From assembly GCA_950295325.1 (NCBI GenBank), contig OX485806.1:10540001-10604000 (forward strand): a DNA stretch of 64,000 nt, written 5' to 3'. This document shows positions 35,496 to 46,945 of the stretch, piece by piece. Below the pieces are notes generated by a model. The model did no database searches and was not told where the DNA came from. It saw only the letters and a program-made list of their open reading frames with translations. Position numbers and translations under genes: made by a program. Numbering within the stretch: the stretch's first letter is position 1; every line of letters starts with the position of its first letter. Source of the stretch: Polytrichum commune. Its lineage: Eukaryota; Streptophyta; Polytrichopsida; Polytrichales; Polytrichaceae.

Positions 35496-35930
35496 ATGTT
35501 ACACTCTAAACTCCGTATTATCACACCTGTGGCAACCAAAGTGCACGTGATATCACGGAGTTTTGTAGTGTTAACATGGATGCGTGATACTGTAGGATAA
35601 GTGTAGCACATGACATTATGGAATAACACAAAGTGCAATCTGTCAATGGTGTGGTGTGATCCACTCCACTTGGCCTTCCTGGGCGATATGGCATTTGGAT
35701 GCACCAACTTTCAACAAGTGGCATCATAAGAAGAAGAAGAAGAAGAAGAAGAAGGTGACACTCCACATATTGACACATGGCGTAATGCAAGGGTGTGGAC
35801 TGACTTCTTTGGTGGTTTGCATTAATGACAAAATTCGTGATATAAGGGAGAGAAATGTGACAATAAGGAGTGATATTTGAGAGTGAGTGGCATTATGGGG
35901 GTTGATATTACGGAGTTTAGGGTGTAACAT
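35496..35930. mobile_element. Inverted-repeat element TGTTACAC, upstream of DENR
   Basis: 435 bp with inward ends ATGTTACACTCTAAACTCCG and ATGTTACACCCTAAACTCCG, similar for about 28 bp. No secure target duplication. A partial inverted relative is at 42060-42245. An (AAG)n tract sits inside. Confidence 0.82.
35728..35753 (+). repeat. (AAG)n microsatellite
   Basis: Eight to nine AAG units inside the TGTTACAC element. Confidence 0.9.
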
Positions 35931-37009
35931 CACAGTCATGCCATCCCATCCGAAAACATGCTCATAATTAGGCATGTGGTCCTATTGTGGGATAAATATC
36001 ACAACACCTAACAAGAGGGGTCCCCCTGAAACGATGATTACTAAATGTTGTAAAAGCATGGAATCATTAACTTAAGTTTACCTAACTTCTACATTAGGTT
36101 CAGAACCCCCAAATCCTAGTGGATTGAAATTGAGATGGATAAGGAACCAGCCCACTATATCAGTTTTTATTATTACCCCTCGGTAGGTGTTAGGAAACCA
36201 AACTACATGTTATGGTGCCAACGCTAGATGCCCGCCTCTTTGATCTAGACTCCCAACACTCTTACCCCAAGTGACAACCCAATCCATTGTCTTATAGCAA
36301 GTTTGAATTTTATTAGATTATCTAACTATGGAATTAACATCAGAGGCCCCAAGTTAGGGGGGGGGGGGCACTTGAGACGAAATAACCATTGTTGGACTAG
36401 TAGCATCTTAACACCATTCAAGTATTCAAGTATAAGAATTTTGAGTTGTTTGATACCAGTGTGGTATGGCTATTTGAGGGTATTTTGTCTTCGATTCCAT
36501 TGGGGTTTGTATATCATGCAAGAACCTTCATCCCTAGGTAAACTTGCATGGTGTCAATACGGTTTAGGTTAGCATTGACCCAAGCAATAACTCGGATATA
36601 CAATGAATCTCTCATCTTAAGATACCTACCAAATATCATATTTGACTAGTATTGCCATTTTGATACCTTTGTGGATGTTGAATAATTGATACCAAACATT
36701 CACCTATATACCGCTCCAACATAACCATAACCCTCCATGGACCAGTCATATTTTACTAGACCCCATTTACCCAAGCAAGAGTGGTGGGGGCCCAACCCAA
36801 GGAGGTGGGCATCTACCTATCAGTCTTATAATGGCCACTTCCAACTCCACAGACAATCTTGCCCATTAAATCAAAATGTATGTTATGTTGTTTGGTTAAA
36901 AACTATGAATCACAACGATTGACATTTCAAGTTTCACAATTAGTATTGAGATGCTAGAATTATAAGAGGTCCGAGTGACAAGTAGATTTCTATGGTTACA
37001 TGCACACAA
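35931..37009. other. Repeat-rich intergenic stretch
   Basis: Contains a 12-G run (36357-36368) and an R8 relative at about 36390-36760. No gene. Confidence 0.5.
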
Positions 37010-37195
37010 GGCCCTCCCAATTGTGTTAACCATTGGGCCATCCTAGAACGGTGTTGGTATTTCGAGAGCACGGTCCAATCTTATTGCGAAGTGAGTTTTT
37101 TGGTGTCCATGCTTAACTACAAACATTACCATACTATACCACTCCAATAATTTAGTGTATGTGTCGGATTAAGAAGAGGGACCATATAACATCCG
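37010..37195 (+). repeat. R1 repeat, partial copy
   Basis: CCTCCCAATTGTGTTAACC, CGGTCCAATCTTATT and GTGTCGGATTAAGAAGAGG match the family. Confidence 0.6.
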
Positions 37196-37869
37196 GGTAC
37201 CTTCAAATTTTGAATTGCAATGTGTTACAAGGTTACTAAACATCCAAGTTAAACCACATGTTTCAATTAGTAAGGCACCCTAATGAGCCCCTAATTTGTA
37301 ATGTGGTCCATAATAAAGTGGACTTCACAACAATTTTGGAGTTTGCTTGGAACTGAGGCCTTTCTAACCCTAACCCTAAAAAATGACATGGCCACCTCAT
37401 AAGGCGGCATTTCTGGAAAGGACTCTAAGCCTCCTCCTCAATAATCCAATCATTTGTGCCATGCACGGTCATTGGTTATCATTGATGGCTCACCACCTAA
37501 AAGTCCCTACACCGTTTGTGGTATTTAGTGTGAATTATTATTTGGAACTACATGATGTAATAACTTTTTACTCTTGAGTTCAATGTTTACTATCGAAAGT
37601 TGAATAGTTCTTTTGGACATTATAAAACATAAATGACTTTTCTTGGTAAAATATTACATTCTTAATAAATAATTATAGCATTGCGTAACTTTGAATAGTA
37701 AGTGACACTAAATACCATAAACGGTGTAATGCATCATGCAGTTGACATTATCCTTTTACTTGTCTATGAGTTGTAAAATATTGATATTGGGTGGATGCTC
37801 AAATGTCAACAACAATTCCCCCAAAAAAATGATATAAGTCTTCTCCGATCATGCATGTATGCATCATTG
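37196..37869. other. Intergenic stretch
   Basis: No gene. A GTGACACTAAATACCATAAA motif at about 37701 looks like one end of a CACTA-like element whose other end I did not locate. Confidence 0.45.
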
Positions 37870-38258
37870 CACTAACTATTGCATTTAGTGTCACCAACTC
37901 TATTTGTCTTGCTTAATACTAAGTATAAACTGCCCGTGTAGTGTTACCAACACTAAATGTAAACCTAGCATTAATTGTTACTCCTTGTGTAAAACAATTG
38001 GGCATCATAAGTCGACAATGTTGCAAATGTTATCACTTACTAAGTTCATCCAAATTCCAATCATCCATGACAACATTTTATCACATAATATGTCAGGGTG
38101 CATAATATATCAACCTTTTTGTTTCAATAATCGACATTTGGATAAGCTAAAAGTAAGTTGGGATGACAATGCTTGTAACCTTATTCATAGGAAGTGTCAA
38201 TATAAAAGATAGCACGGTGACTTAAAATACCATATGACACTAAATGCAATATGTAGTG
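37870..38258. mobile_element. CACTA-like small element, copy A
   Basis: 389 bp beginning CACTAACTATTGCATTTAGT; its other end read inward begins CACTACATATTGCATTTAGT. CACTA...TAGTG termini suggest the CACTA (En/Spm) superfamily. Aligns through its interior with 42890-43320. The 3-bp duplication is not clear. Confidence 0.75.
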
Positions 38259-38399
38259 TAGTTGAAAGCCAAACACTCTACATGGATATGTGCAATTAGG
38301 TTGCCTTTGCAAATAGGTTGCCTCTTTATCCATTCAAATTACCTTGGGTCAAAATCATGTCACATATGCGTACAACTTTGTTTATTCCTTTGCATACTA

Positions 38400-38422
38400 G
38401 CAACAACAACAACAACAACAAC
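38400..38422 (+). repeat. (CAA)n microsatellite
   Basis: Eight CAA/ACA units, flanked by AT-rich DNA. Confidence 0.9.
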
Positions 38423-38670
38423 GATAATAGTTTTCATATTCATATATTTTGTTACAATGGTAATAAATATTCAAAATAGCGTGGAATGGCAACACATTAG
38501 TGTGAGGCAATGACTTGATTGCATTTATCAATACACAAAATCCCTTAACTTTCACATTGTGGGATAAACAAGTAAACATGTGTTATTATTTTGAACATTG
38601 TAGAATGCACAATATTTTAGACACTATGAAATTGATGTCAGTGAACCTTCATCCACATTAAATATGTTAG

Positions 38671-40696
38671 TAAGGTAGAGGGTGCTAGAAACCAACATTT
38701 CACCCTAAACCAAAACCTAAACGCCTCCCAATTGTCTGACACTCTACTTACCTTGAACTGTTCCCCATGATGTAGGAGTGTCTGGGGTCAAGGTGTTGCA
38801 CACCTCTCCATGAGGAGTGCCCGAAACACCATGGGCACAAGGGGGACCTTGGAGTGACATCCGGGACTTGTGGCGTCATTGGTGGGAGGGCCCAAGTGAT
38901 CCTAGTGTGGGTGAGGGGCCCGAGAAGTTGAGAACACCTCCCACTCATGGAGACTAGGAGTCACAAGGGTAAGGCCACGAGCTATGAGTAGCTTATGGCG
39001 CGCGGGTTCTGGAATGCTCAAGAACACCTCAACCAGAGGTGTGAGCTAGGAGATATGGCAATTTGAGTGGGGCGCTGCCTAGGGACAGCGCCTTGGGACA
39101 ACATTGACCTGGGAGTGGCGCCTGGGACTCCCTAGGTTTGAACATGCATAACTTCCTCAATACGTTTCTGAATGAGGCAAGTGAGAGGTCCATCGGCATC
39201 TACACAAAGAATAGATGTCAATAGAGTGTTTGTTTGATGACATTAGATATCATAGGAAGAAGTTATGGTAGTCTGAAGCTGTTGGGGGCTTCTAGCCCCA
39301 GTGGCTAAGGGAAAATGTCTACTTGGCCCCAACCCTTAGGAGAGAGACAAAATGTTTCTTGACGGTGGGGTAGGGGCCTTGCCCAAAGTCCTAGAGGCTT
39401 ATATTGGTGAAGGCGGCGTGGCTTATTGAACCCACCCATGGCCGAACGGCATGGCCTCCACAGGCATTGGCCCCACGTGGGGGCACAGTTGCCTAGTATG
39501 GTTTGGGTTGTTGTAGTGTTGCCCCAGCAACACAATGATCAACTTAAGATTGGACTTCCATGGATGAAAGTCCATATCTAGCCATTGGTTGCCAATTAAG
39601 GGGAGAATCCAGAATGCAAGTGTAGGAGGGTTGATCCCCCACCTACGAGCTAAGGAGGTATGTGGTATGGAGAGCTAACTATTCGCATGGTGGAATCTGA
39701 AGGGTTAGTGCTTGTGATCTCGCTAGAGTTGACAAATGGTCAAGATACTTAAGGAGCACTAGCAAGGGTTGAGACACGTGGAGTGACAATTTTATGTGCC
39801 ATTAGTGGCGCCACCTCATAGCGGCCTCCACTACCTCCATGTAGGGAGGGTAATGGACCCCAATCTATCTCGGGTTGGTTCAAGGTGGATTCATGGTGGC
39901 TTGTCAATGCATGTTCTAGCCATTCTATACATGGAGGGAATGGTTCAAGCCATTGTATTCACAAACCTCAAGGAGGTAGGCTGGCAAAGCACAAAGGGGG
40001 TCGGTATTCGGAATGCCAAACGGCGGTTTTGCAAGCAGACCGGGTGGGATCATGGAGGTGGCTATGTGGCTTTGCACATCATTACTAGTTGGGCTTTGAT
40101 CTAGCTTGGGTCTAGTACACAACTGTGTTGAGTTGGTTCTAGGCAATGAAGGTGAGGGTCTTCATCGTATGCAAGGTTGTCATACATCAGGCCTATGGAT
40201 CGGTTTAAGAAAGCTACACTAAATAGGATATTTAGTGTTTGATTATATTTAGTGTAGTTATTACCCTACCTTGCTCAACACCAATTTTAAATTCTTTGAC
40301 AAATAGTGTTTGAAGATATGCTAGAATTATCCATTTATCATTGTCATTTGTTTTTCATATCCTTATCAACACTAAATTCAAACATGTAACTTCCACATAT
40401 AACCATAGTTGATATTTAGTGTTTAAGTTTACATTTAATGATATTGAATTTCATTGGGTTATATGTTATTTAGTGTATGTGTTTGTATTGAGTGTATCAA
40501 ACACTAAATATCCTATTTACAGTAGTGATATTGACTTTGAATATTCATCAAATATTCAATTGAGGCTAAAAATACTTATTTCTTTCTTTACACCTATGTT
40601 TAGCCCAAAAGCTTATATGAATAAAATATATATCAACCACATAGCCATATGTATGTGCAGTAGCTTGAAGTGTTGGTTTAAGCACCCTCTACCTTA
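38671..40696. mobile_element. R7 element, long copy (about 2 kb) with nested insertion
   Basis: Inward ends read TAAGGTAGAGGGTGCTAGAA and TAAGGTAGAGGGTGCTTAAA. A shorter copy with the same ends lies at 45049-45742 and a third at 52349-52640. Frames inside (for example 39305-39535 minus, 39796-40104 plus) show no transposase motif, so it looks non-autonomous. It contains the CACTA-like insertion 40217-40527. Superfamily unknown. Confidence 0.8.
40217..40527. mobile_element. CACTA-like small element, copy B, inserted in R7
   Basis: 311 bp from CACTAAATAGGATATTTAGT to ...TAGTG. The other end read inward is CACTACTGTAAATAGG. The R7 sister at 45049-45742 has an uninterrupted sequence at the same place (AAGAAAGCTAATGATTTTGG), giving an empty-site comparison. 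A reverse-complement relative is at 44549-44867. Confidence 0.85.
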
Positions 40697-40785
40697 CATA
40701 GTGGTCTCGTGAAGTTCTCCTTATTCGCAGAGATCAAAGCCACATAACTTAGTTGATAAGAACAAGTGGTTACATTATGAACCGA

Positions 40786-41359
40786 GGGCCACTTCACACA
40801 CAAGACTAAAGGCCTGTGACCATTGTAATCTAAGAACTCTCATTGATCGAAAGGGCGGAGACCGTCCAAGTTCACTTCACACATGAAGGTGTAGGCCTAA
40901 CGGCCCAAAGAAGACTTCATGGATGACAAATCTACACGGAGTCCTACATGGCGGACTATGGATAAGGTTGCATGGTCTCCCATAATTTGTGTCAAGCCCA
41001 CCTCTTGGAGGTGGGTCTGACAAAAATTCCGGGAGACCATGATTTATTTAATATTTTTTCCAACATGACAAATTTCATGACAGAGTACAATGCATATTCT
41101 AGGACAGACAAACATCATCATATTTTCTTAAATTGATAGAATTTGAGACATATTTTATTGAACCAAATCCTCCCCTCTTTTGGCGCCAACAAAATATGCA
41201 ATGGTCCCGCAACATGGTCCATTCTCACTTGACACTATGCTTGAGGGCCCGTGACTACATAAAACGGCTTTCCCAACACCCATGGGATGGCCTTTGTTGA
41301 GAGTCAAGAGTCCTCACCATTACAAGGTCGCGGCTCTTGGCTCATGTGTGAAGTGACCC
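40786..41359. mobile_element. Harbinger-like element, family R4 copy 1
   Basis: 574 bp with inward ends GGGCCACTTCACACACAAGA and GGGTCACTTCACACATGAGC. The right flank is TAA, but the left flank reads CGA, so the duplication is decayed here. The interior aligns with 46256-46754. Confidence 0.8.
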
Positions 41360-41689
41360 TAACTCTTGAGACACTTGTAGGGAAGCTTTAAACTAAAGTT
41401 ATCCTCTTCTAAGGTAGGTGGGTCTTAAATGGTTACTTTTTCCAACTATACCACTTCTCATAGGACATGAAGCACGTGATTCATAACTTATTAAGCAACT
41501 AGATGATGGGTTTATTTTTTTTATCCAAAGAAAGAGGTTGCAATTAAAAAAATTATAAAAAATTATAGTTGCTTGTCAAAAACACTACATTACACAATCT
41601 GAATGCTCCCCATAAAACAAAGAATTATACTCATTTGCTACATGGTCCTACAAAACGCATCCAAGCAACTAAGTAATGTTATGTTGGTA

Positions 41690-41945
41690 TGAGATCATTA
41701 GCAAATCCAAATTGAGGTTTGAGCCACTTTCCCGATAAATTTCGGATTTCATAAGAAGTAACAATTCTTGTGCTCATGTAATGGTCATATAGGTTCCCCC
41801 ACGCAACTATGTTGACTTTTGAACCTAGACCGTTTATTATAATTTGAGCATGTACTCCAATCTTTTTGAAACACATTCCTTTTATGATATCCGTTCTTGA
41901 AGCCAAACCCAATCACATATCTTTAAACTCCATAATACCAACCTT
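41690..41945 (+). repeat. R1 repeat, partial copy
   Basis: GGTCATATAGGTTCCCCCAC, TGACTTTTGAACCTAGA and GTACTCCAATCTTTTTG match the family. Confidence 0.65.
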
Positions 41946-42059
41946 CTTAATGTCACTCCTTCTCTTAGTTAAATCTCACTCCTTATTATCATGTTTCTTT
42001 CCCATGTATCACGGGTTTTGACATGAAAATAAATCACCAAATAACTCAAACCACATGCT

Positions 42060-42245
42060 TGCACGCAACATGTTGTCAAATTACAATTATGGTCATTATC
42101 GCGATGTTGACTTTGTGTTGTTCCATAATCTCACATGCCACGCTAATTATCTTTAATCATGCATCCATGTCAACACTACCAAACTCTTCAATGTGACGTG
42201 CAATTGGTTGCCACAAAGCGTGATATTATAGAGTTTAGAGTGTGC
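42060..42245 (-). repeat. Partial inverted copy of the TGTTACAC element
   Basis: Reverse-complement match to 35500-35660 (TGGCAACCAATTGCACGT and GTAGTGTTGACATGGATGC on the minus strand). Confidence 0.7.
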
Positions 42246-42889
42246 ATACCACTCAAATATAAGTGTCCGATTAAGATAAGTTACCAAATTAGACACGTCT
42301 AGGTACCTCATGCAAGGTTGCAATTAGCCCAATGTTGTGACCTCCACCAAAATATCCTACTTTTCTCAAATGTTTAGAATAGATCCAAGTGTTCCACATG
42401 TAATACCTAATTGCCATGCAAATTGACAAAGGGTTGGTAATTTACTCAGGTTCCTCCTTATTACGTACTCTAATTATCCCAATTAGTGAGGGGGGGGGGG
42501 CTTAAAAGTGTGTGTGGGAAATTAGTGAAGGCGAGGGTAAATTTTTTTGTGCTATGGAATCAGTGCCCTAAAATATCTAGGAAGTATTGTTCATCTCGGC
42601 ATTGCTCACTGAAAATACTAATCGTAACAACACCATTCACTAAAATTACCGACATTATTCATCCCAACACTATTCATTAACAAAATATGTGTTTGCATTT
42701 TTTTATTCATTCTACGAACATCTTAAAGCACACACTACTTTTCTTGAAATGTATGATAAATGAGCATGCATTCATGTATTTAGTACCACTCAGTTAGAAA
42801 TTTAGCCCTTGCTAATTTTGAGACTTGACAAAATAGTGTATGTTTTAGGAATTAATACCACATGCACTAATCGAGATAAACAATGTAGT
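42246..42889. other. Intergenic stretch
   Basis: Contains an 11-G run near 42490-42500. No gene recognised. Confidence 0.5.
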
Positions 42890-43320
42890 GACTCCTTCTA
42901 TCGTACACTAAATATTGTATTTAGTGTCACCAATTTTGCTTGTCTCACTCAATACTAATTGTGAATTACTTGTGTAGTGTCACCAAGTACACTAAATGTA
43001 AACCTGACATTTGTTTGTCATTTATTGTTTAAAAAGAAAACTTTTGGGTATTACAAATTTACAATGTTGCAAAAATTGTCACATACTAAGTGTTTTTTCA
43101 TCCACATTTTAAATCATTCATGATAATATTTCATTACATGCATGTTAGGATGCAAAATACACCTAGCTTTGTTTGAATAATTGGCATGGAATTCATCCAT
43201 ATTCCAATCATCCTTGACAACACTTGTGAACTTATTCATAAGAAGTGTCATTACAAAAGTCACCACAATGACATAACATACCCTATGACACTAAATGCAA
43301 TATTTAGTTTAGTCTTCATC
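42890..43320. mobile_element. CACTA-like small element, copy C
   Basis: About 430 bp, aligned with 37870-38258 from ATTTAGTGTCACCAA through CTTATTCATA-GAAGTGTCA to CCTATGACACTAAATGCAAT. Termini are more worn than in copy A, so the borders are approximate. Confidence 0.65.
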
Positions 43321-43583
43321 TTGTAGAAAATTTTAGGCTTAGGTTCCAACCGCCTATAACATACTTGTGCTCAAAATCCGCTCTTTGATCGGCATCAAAG
43401 GCAACAAAGTGGTGGTCGGAAGTACCCATGGATGGAATCCCAAACCACGGCTAAATTTTATGCAAAGTTTGAGAACTTTTACTCTTGGAATTTTCTAGCA
43501 GTATGGCTATATACCAAAGTTTTCATACTTAAGAAAAATTTCTTAACTTTAAAGTTATTTTGCTAGATGGTAGTTGTATTGAT

Positions 43584-44234
43584 CACTACGGTTTATGGTA
43601 TTTCGTGTCACATATAGTATATGCGAAGGGCCTAAACTAGATGTATAACATTACTTAGTTGTAACATTACTCAACTGATGATATGTGTTCATGGGCCCAA
43701 CAATATGTTCAAGAATGAAGACTCCGCATGTTGGAATCCCATTGCTTCAAACTAAATTCGAAATTAGGGCAACTGAACACAACTCATCAGCTGGGTAATG
43801 CTTTGTGGTTAGAGGTCTCAAAATGTCACGTCCGCTAACTGCCAATATAACACTATTCAACAACATAAGTAATATTTTAAAGTGAAAACAATTCGCATTG
43901 TTATATTTAGCATACCACATTGGGATACTCGAGGTGATATCTTGTGTTTTAGTATGCAAGTGGAGGATATTCTTGAGGATAATGATGGCAAGTGTGTTAT
44001 TTGTGTACACTCTAGTCAACAGTTGTAGACCATTGTGTAACATAGGGATACACCTCACAAGATTATTGAACATACTCATGCCAAGATTTTAGTAAGCGTA
44101 CTTGAACACCAAGTGTCATGAGGTGGCACTTAATGATGAAGTTGTTGATTATAAGTGTAGCAAAGCATATGCCTCAAAATAGGGTAAGTGACACTATTAC
44201 CCATGTCACACTAAATATTGTAAACAATGTAGTG
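43584..44234. mobile_element. CACTA-like element, copy D
   Basis: 651 bp from CACTACGGTTTATGGTATTT; the other end read inward is CACTACATTGTTTACAATATT, continuing TTAGTGTGACATG. CACTA...TAGTG termini with about 35 bp of inverted similarity. Frames inside are unrecognised. Confidence 0.7.
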
Positions 44235-44548
44235 TTGGTGAGTTTGTGACTGACCTCTTTGCCAATGCCCTCTTAGCACCAAAAACTTCCTCAAACTCTA
44301 CAAGATGAAGCTTTACAAGAATTGCTTGTTCCACTTGATCCATAAATATTTCACTACACAAAGTGATGACCCCGAGCATTGTGCCCTCATTACTCATGGC
44401 TTCAACCACCTTTTTGATTATACTCATTTTGAGTACTATGGCTTAGCCCCTCATTCTCACTAGCAACTGGCTTCGTGAAGGGGTAGTATCGACTTATAGC
44501 CCACCCCACACCTACTAGTGCATGCCACCAATGAACAAGTTTTACCAA

Positions 44549-44867
44549 CACTGCACTAAACACAATATTTAGTGTTCGATACACTAAATACGGACGCATA
44601 CACTAAATATCACTAACCCTATGAAAGTAAGTAACATTAAATGTAAACTCAAACACTAAATATCAACTATGGTAATGTGTGGAAGTTACATGCACTAATT
44701 TAGCGTTAGTAAGGATATGAAAAAAAAAACTAACAATGATAAAAGGAGAAGGAAGATGGCGGTAGGGAAGGTGGTGGCGCATTCATGTCTAACACTAATT
44801 ATCAAAGAATTGCAAATTAGTGTTGAGCATGACAGGGTGGTAACAACACTAAATATCATATTTGGTG
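44549..44867. mobile_element. CACTA-like small element, copy E (inverted relative of copy B)
   Basis: 319 bp, reverse-complement match to 40217-40527 throughout, ending CACTGCACTAAACAC on one side and CACCAAATATGATATTTAGT on the other. Confidence 0.75.
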
Positions 44868-45048
44868 TAGTTACATCCAAGTGACTCTCACTTGCCAAAT
44901 TGGAGCTAAGAGTGGCCCCTGTTGATAGGAGCCGCTCGTTGGTCGTCCATGCTAGTAAGTGTGGGCATGCTATTAACTTTGTCACTAAGAACAAAGTGTA
45001 CATGGGCCCACATCATGATAATCTATGCTAAGTCCAACTCCACACATC

Positions 45049-45742
45049 TAAGGTAGAGGGTGCTAAAACCAACACCCCACTCAAAACCAACACCTATAAA
45101 TGCCTCCCAATTGCATGACACTCTACTACCTTGAACCATTCCCCATGGTGTAGGAGTGTATGGGCTTATGGAGTGACGGTTTTAGGTGCCATTAGTGGCG
45201 CCACCTCATAGTAGCCTTCATTACCTCCATGTAGGGTAGGTAACGGGTTGGTTCAAGGTGGGTTTAGGTTGGCTTGTTAATGCCTATTCTAACCATTCTA
45301 TACATGGGGGGGGGGGGGTTCCTAGCCATTTTATTCACAAGCCCGAGGAGGTAGGCTAGTTCTAGACAAAGGGGGTCGGTACCCGGGATGCAAGGTGACC
45401 GGGTGGGATCATGGAGGTGGCTATGTGGCTTTGTGTACCATTACTAATCGGGCTTTGATCTAGCTTGGGTCTAGTACCCAAATATGAACATATGCCATGA
45501 ATATATAAGACCCCTTGCCATATGCAAGGTTATCATACATGGAGCCTATGGATTGGTCTAAGAAAGCTAATGATTTTGGCTTTGAATATCCATCAAATAT
45601 TCAATTGCGGCCAAAAATACTTCTTTTCTTTTCTTTATACCTATCTTTACTCCAAAGGCTAATATGGTTCTTTTTAGATCAACCACACAACCATATGTAT
45701 GTGCAATAGCTTAAAGTGTTGGTTTAAGCACCCTCTACCTTA
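45049..45742. mobile_element. R7 element, internally deleted copy
   Basis: 694 bp with the same terminal inverted repeats as 38671-40696. It keeps both ends (CCTCCCAATTGCATGACACT left, AGCACCCTCTACCTTA right) but lacks most of the left interior and the CACTA-like insertion. A 13-G run sits at 45306-45318. Confidence 0.85.
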
Positions 45743-46252
45743 ACCAATTGTTGGGATTCTTCTATTTTGTGCTCACGAGACCTACCATGCCATGGTCGAT
45801 GATGAAGATTCTACCGCCCAATTAAATGCATTGTTCAAGTGGCTAAATGATATTATGTGTATAGATGCGACTATATGTGAAGTTACTAGGGCCCGATGCC
45901 CTATGTTAGTAACCAACTCACCTTCTACTCAATAGGTGTGACAACTTTGTTGTTGATGTGATTGTAGGGGCTCATTCACCGTGCTATTCTATCGTGCACC
46001 ACTTGAGCCATGTTGAATGGAGCACACAACCCATGATAAGTAAAGTAAGTGACCCTATTGTAACCACTTCCAACGTCACATACAACTTCGACCATTGAAT
46101 TGGATTGAGAATCGTTTCATTTGGTGAGCAATTGCCAATCACAAAAATGTCATGCCAAGTGTTAAACCCAAAGTCGAGACACAATTAATAGATATAAGAA
46201 GTCATAGTGGAGATCCTCTATCTCCTTCAAAGCACAATCATCGCATACAACA
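45743..46252. other. Intergenic stretch
   Basis: No gene or repeat recognised between the deleted R7 copy and the next Harbinger-like element. Confidence 0.5.
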
Positions 46253-46255
46253 TAA

Positions 46256-46754
46256 GGGCCACTTCACACACGAGACTGAGAGCCCGTGACCATTACACTT
46301 GAAGCACTCTCATTGGTGGACAAGGCGGAGCCGGTCCAAGTTCGCTTCACACTACGCTTGAGGGACCAACGGAGTATGTGAATGCAAGATGGATGTAAAG
46401 TCTACATGGATTTCTATATGGTATCAAATGGATAATGTTTCATGGTCACTTGGTCTATTTTCAAAAACCACTTCTTGGAGGTAGGCCTAACACAAAACCG
46501 GGAGACCATGGCACTCCGAACACTCATCACCGTTGATTTATTCTATTTTATCATATGTGAGGACCCGCATGAATACAAACTTGTTGAAATAGCATTTGGT
46601 CGAGGGCGCGGTCACATATGACTTCACATTACACTTGAGGGTCTGTGACCACACTACATGATTCTGGAGGTGTCTTGGGACGGCCTTTGGACACTTTCTT
46701 TTGGGCTCTCACAATTTCATGGTTACGGCTCTTGGCTCATGTGTGAAGTGGCCT
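46256..46754. mobile_element. Harbinger-like element, family R4 copy 2
   Basis: 499 bp flanked by TAA on both sides (46253-46255 and 46755-46757). Inward ends GGGCCACTTCACACACGAGA and AGGCCACTTCACACATGAGC. Confidence 0.85.
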
Positions 46755-46945
46755 TAAGTTAACCCTCCCAATTCACTCTTGAACACAAATTCGAGCACAT
46801 GTTCCAATCTCATCGTAACACGCACAAGTTATTTTAGCGATTATTCCCATCTACTTGTGTACTGAGTTACAGCAAAGCAAAGCCTTGCCCTATCCCACTC
46901 AAAATATAGCCTATGGTGTCCAAATTAAGAAGAGTGACCACATAA
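46755..46945 (+). repeat. R1 repeat, degenerate copy
   Basis: AACCCTCCCAATTCACTCTTGA, CGAGCACATGTTCCAATCTC and GTGTCCAAATTAAGAAGAG match the family; the weakest copy listed. Confidence 0.5.
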
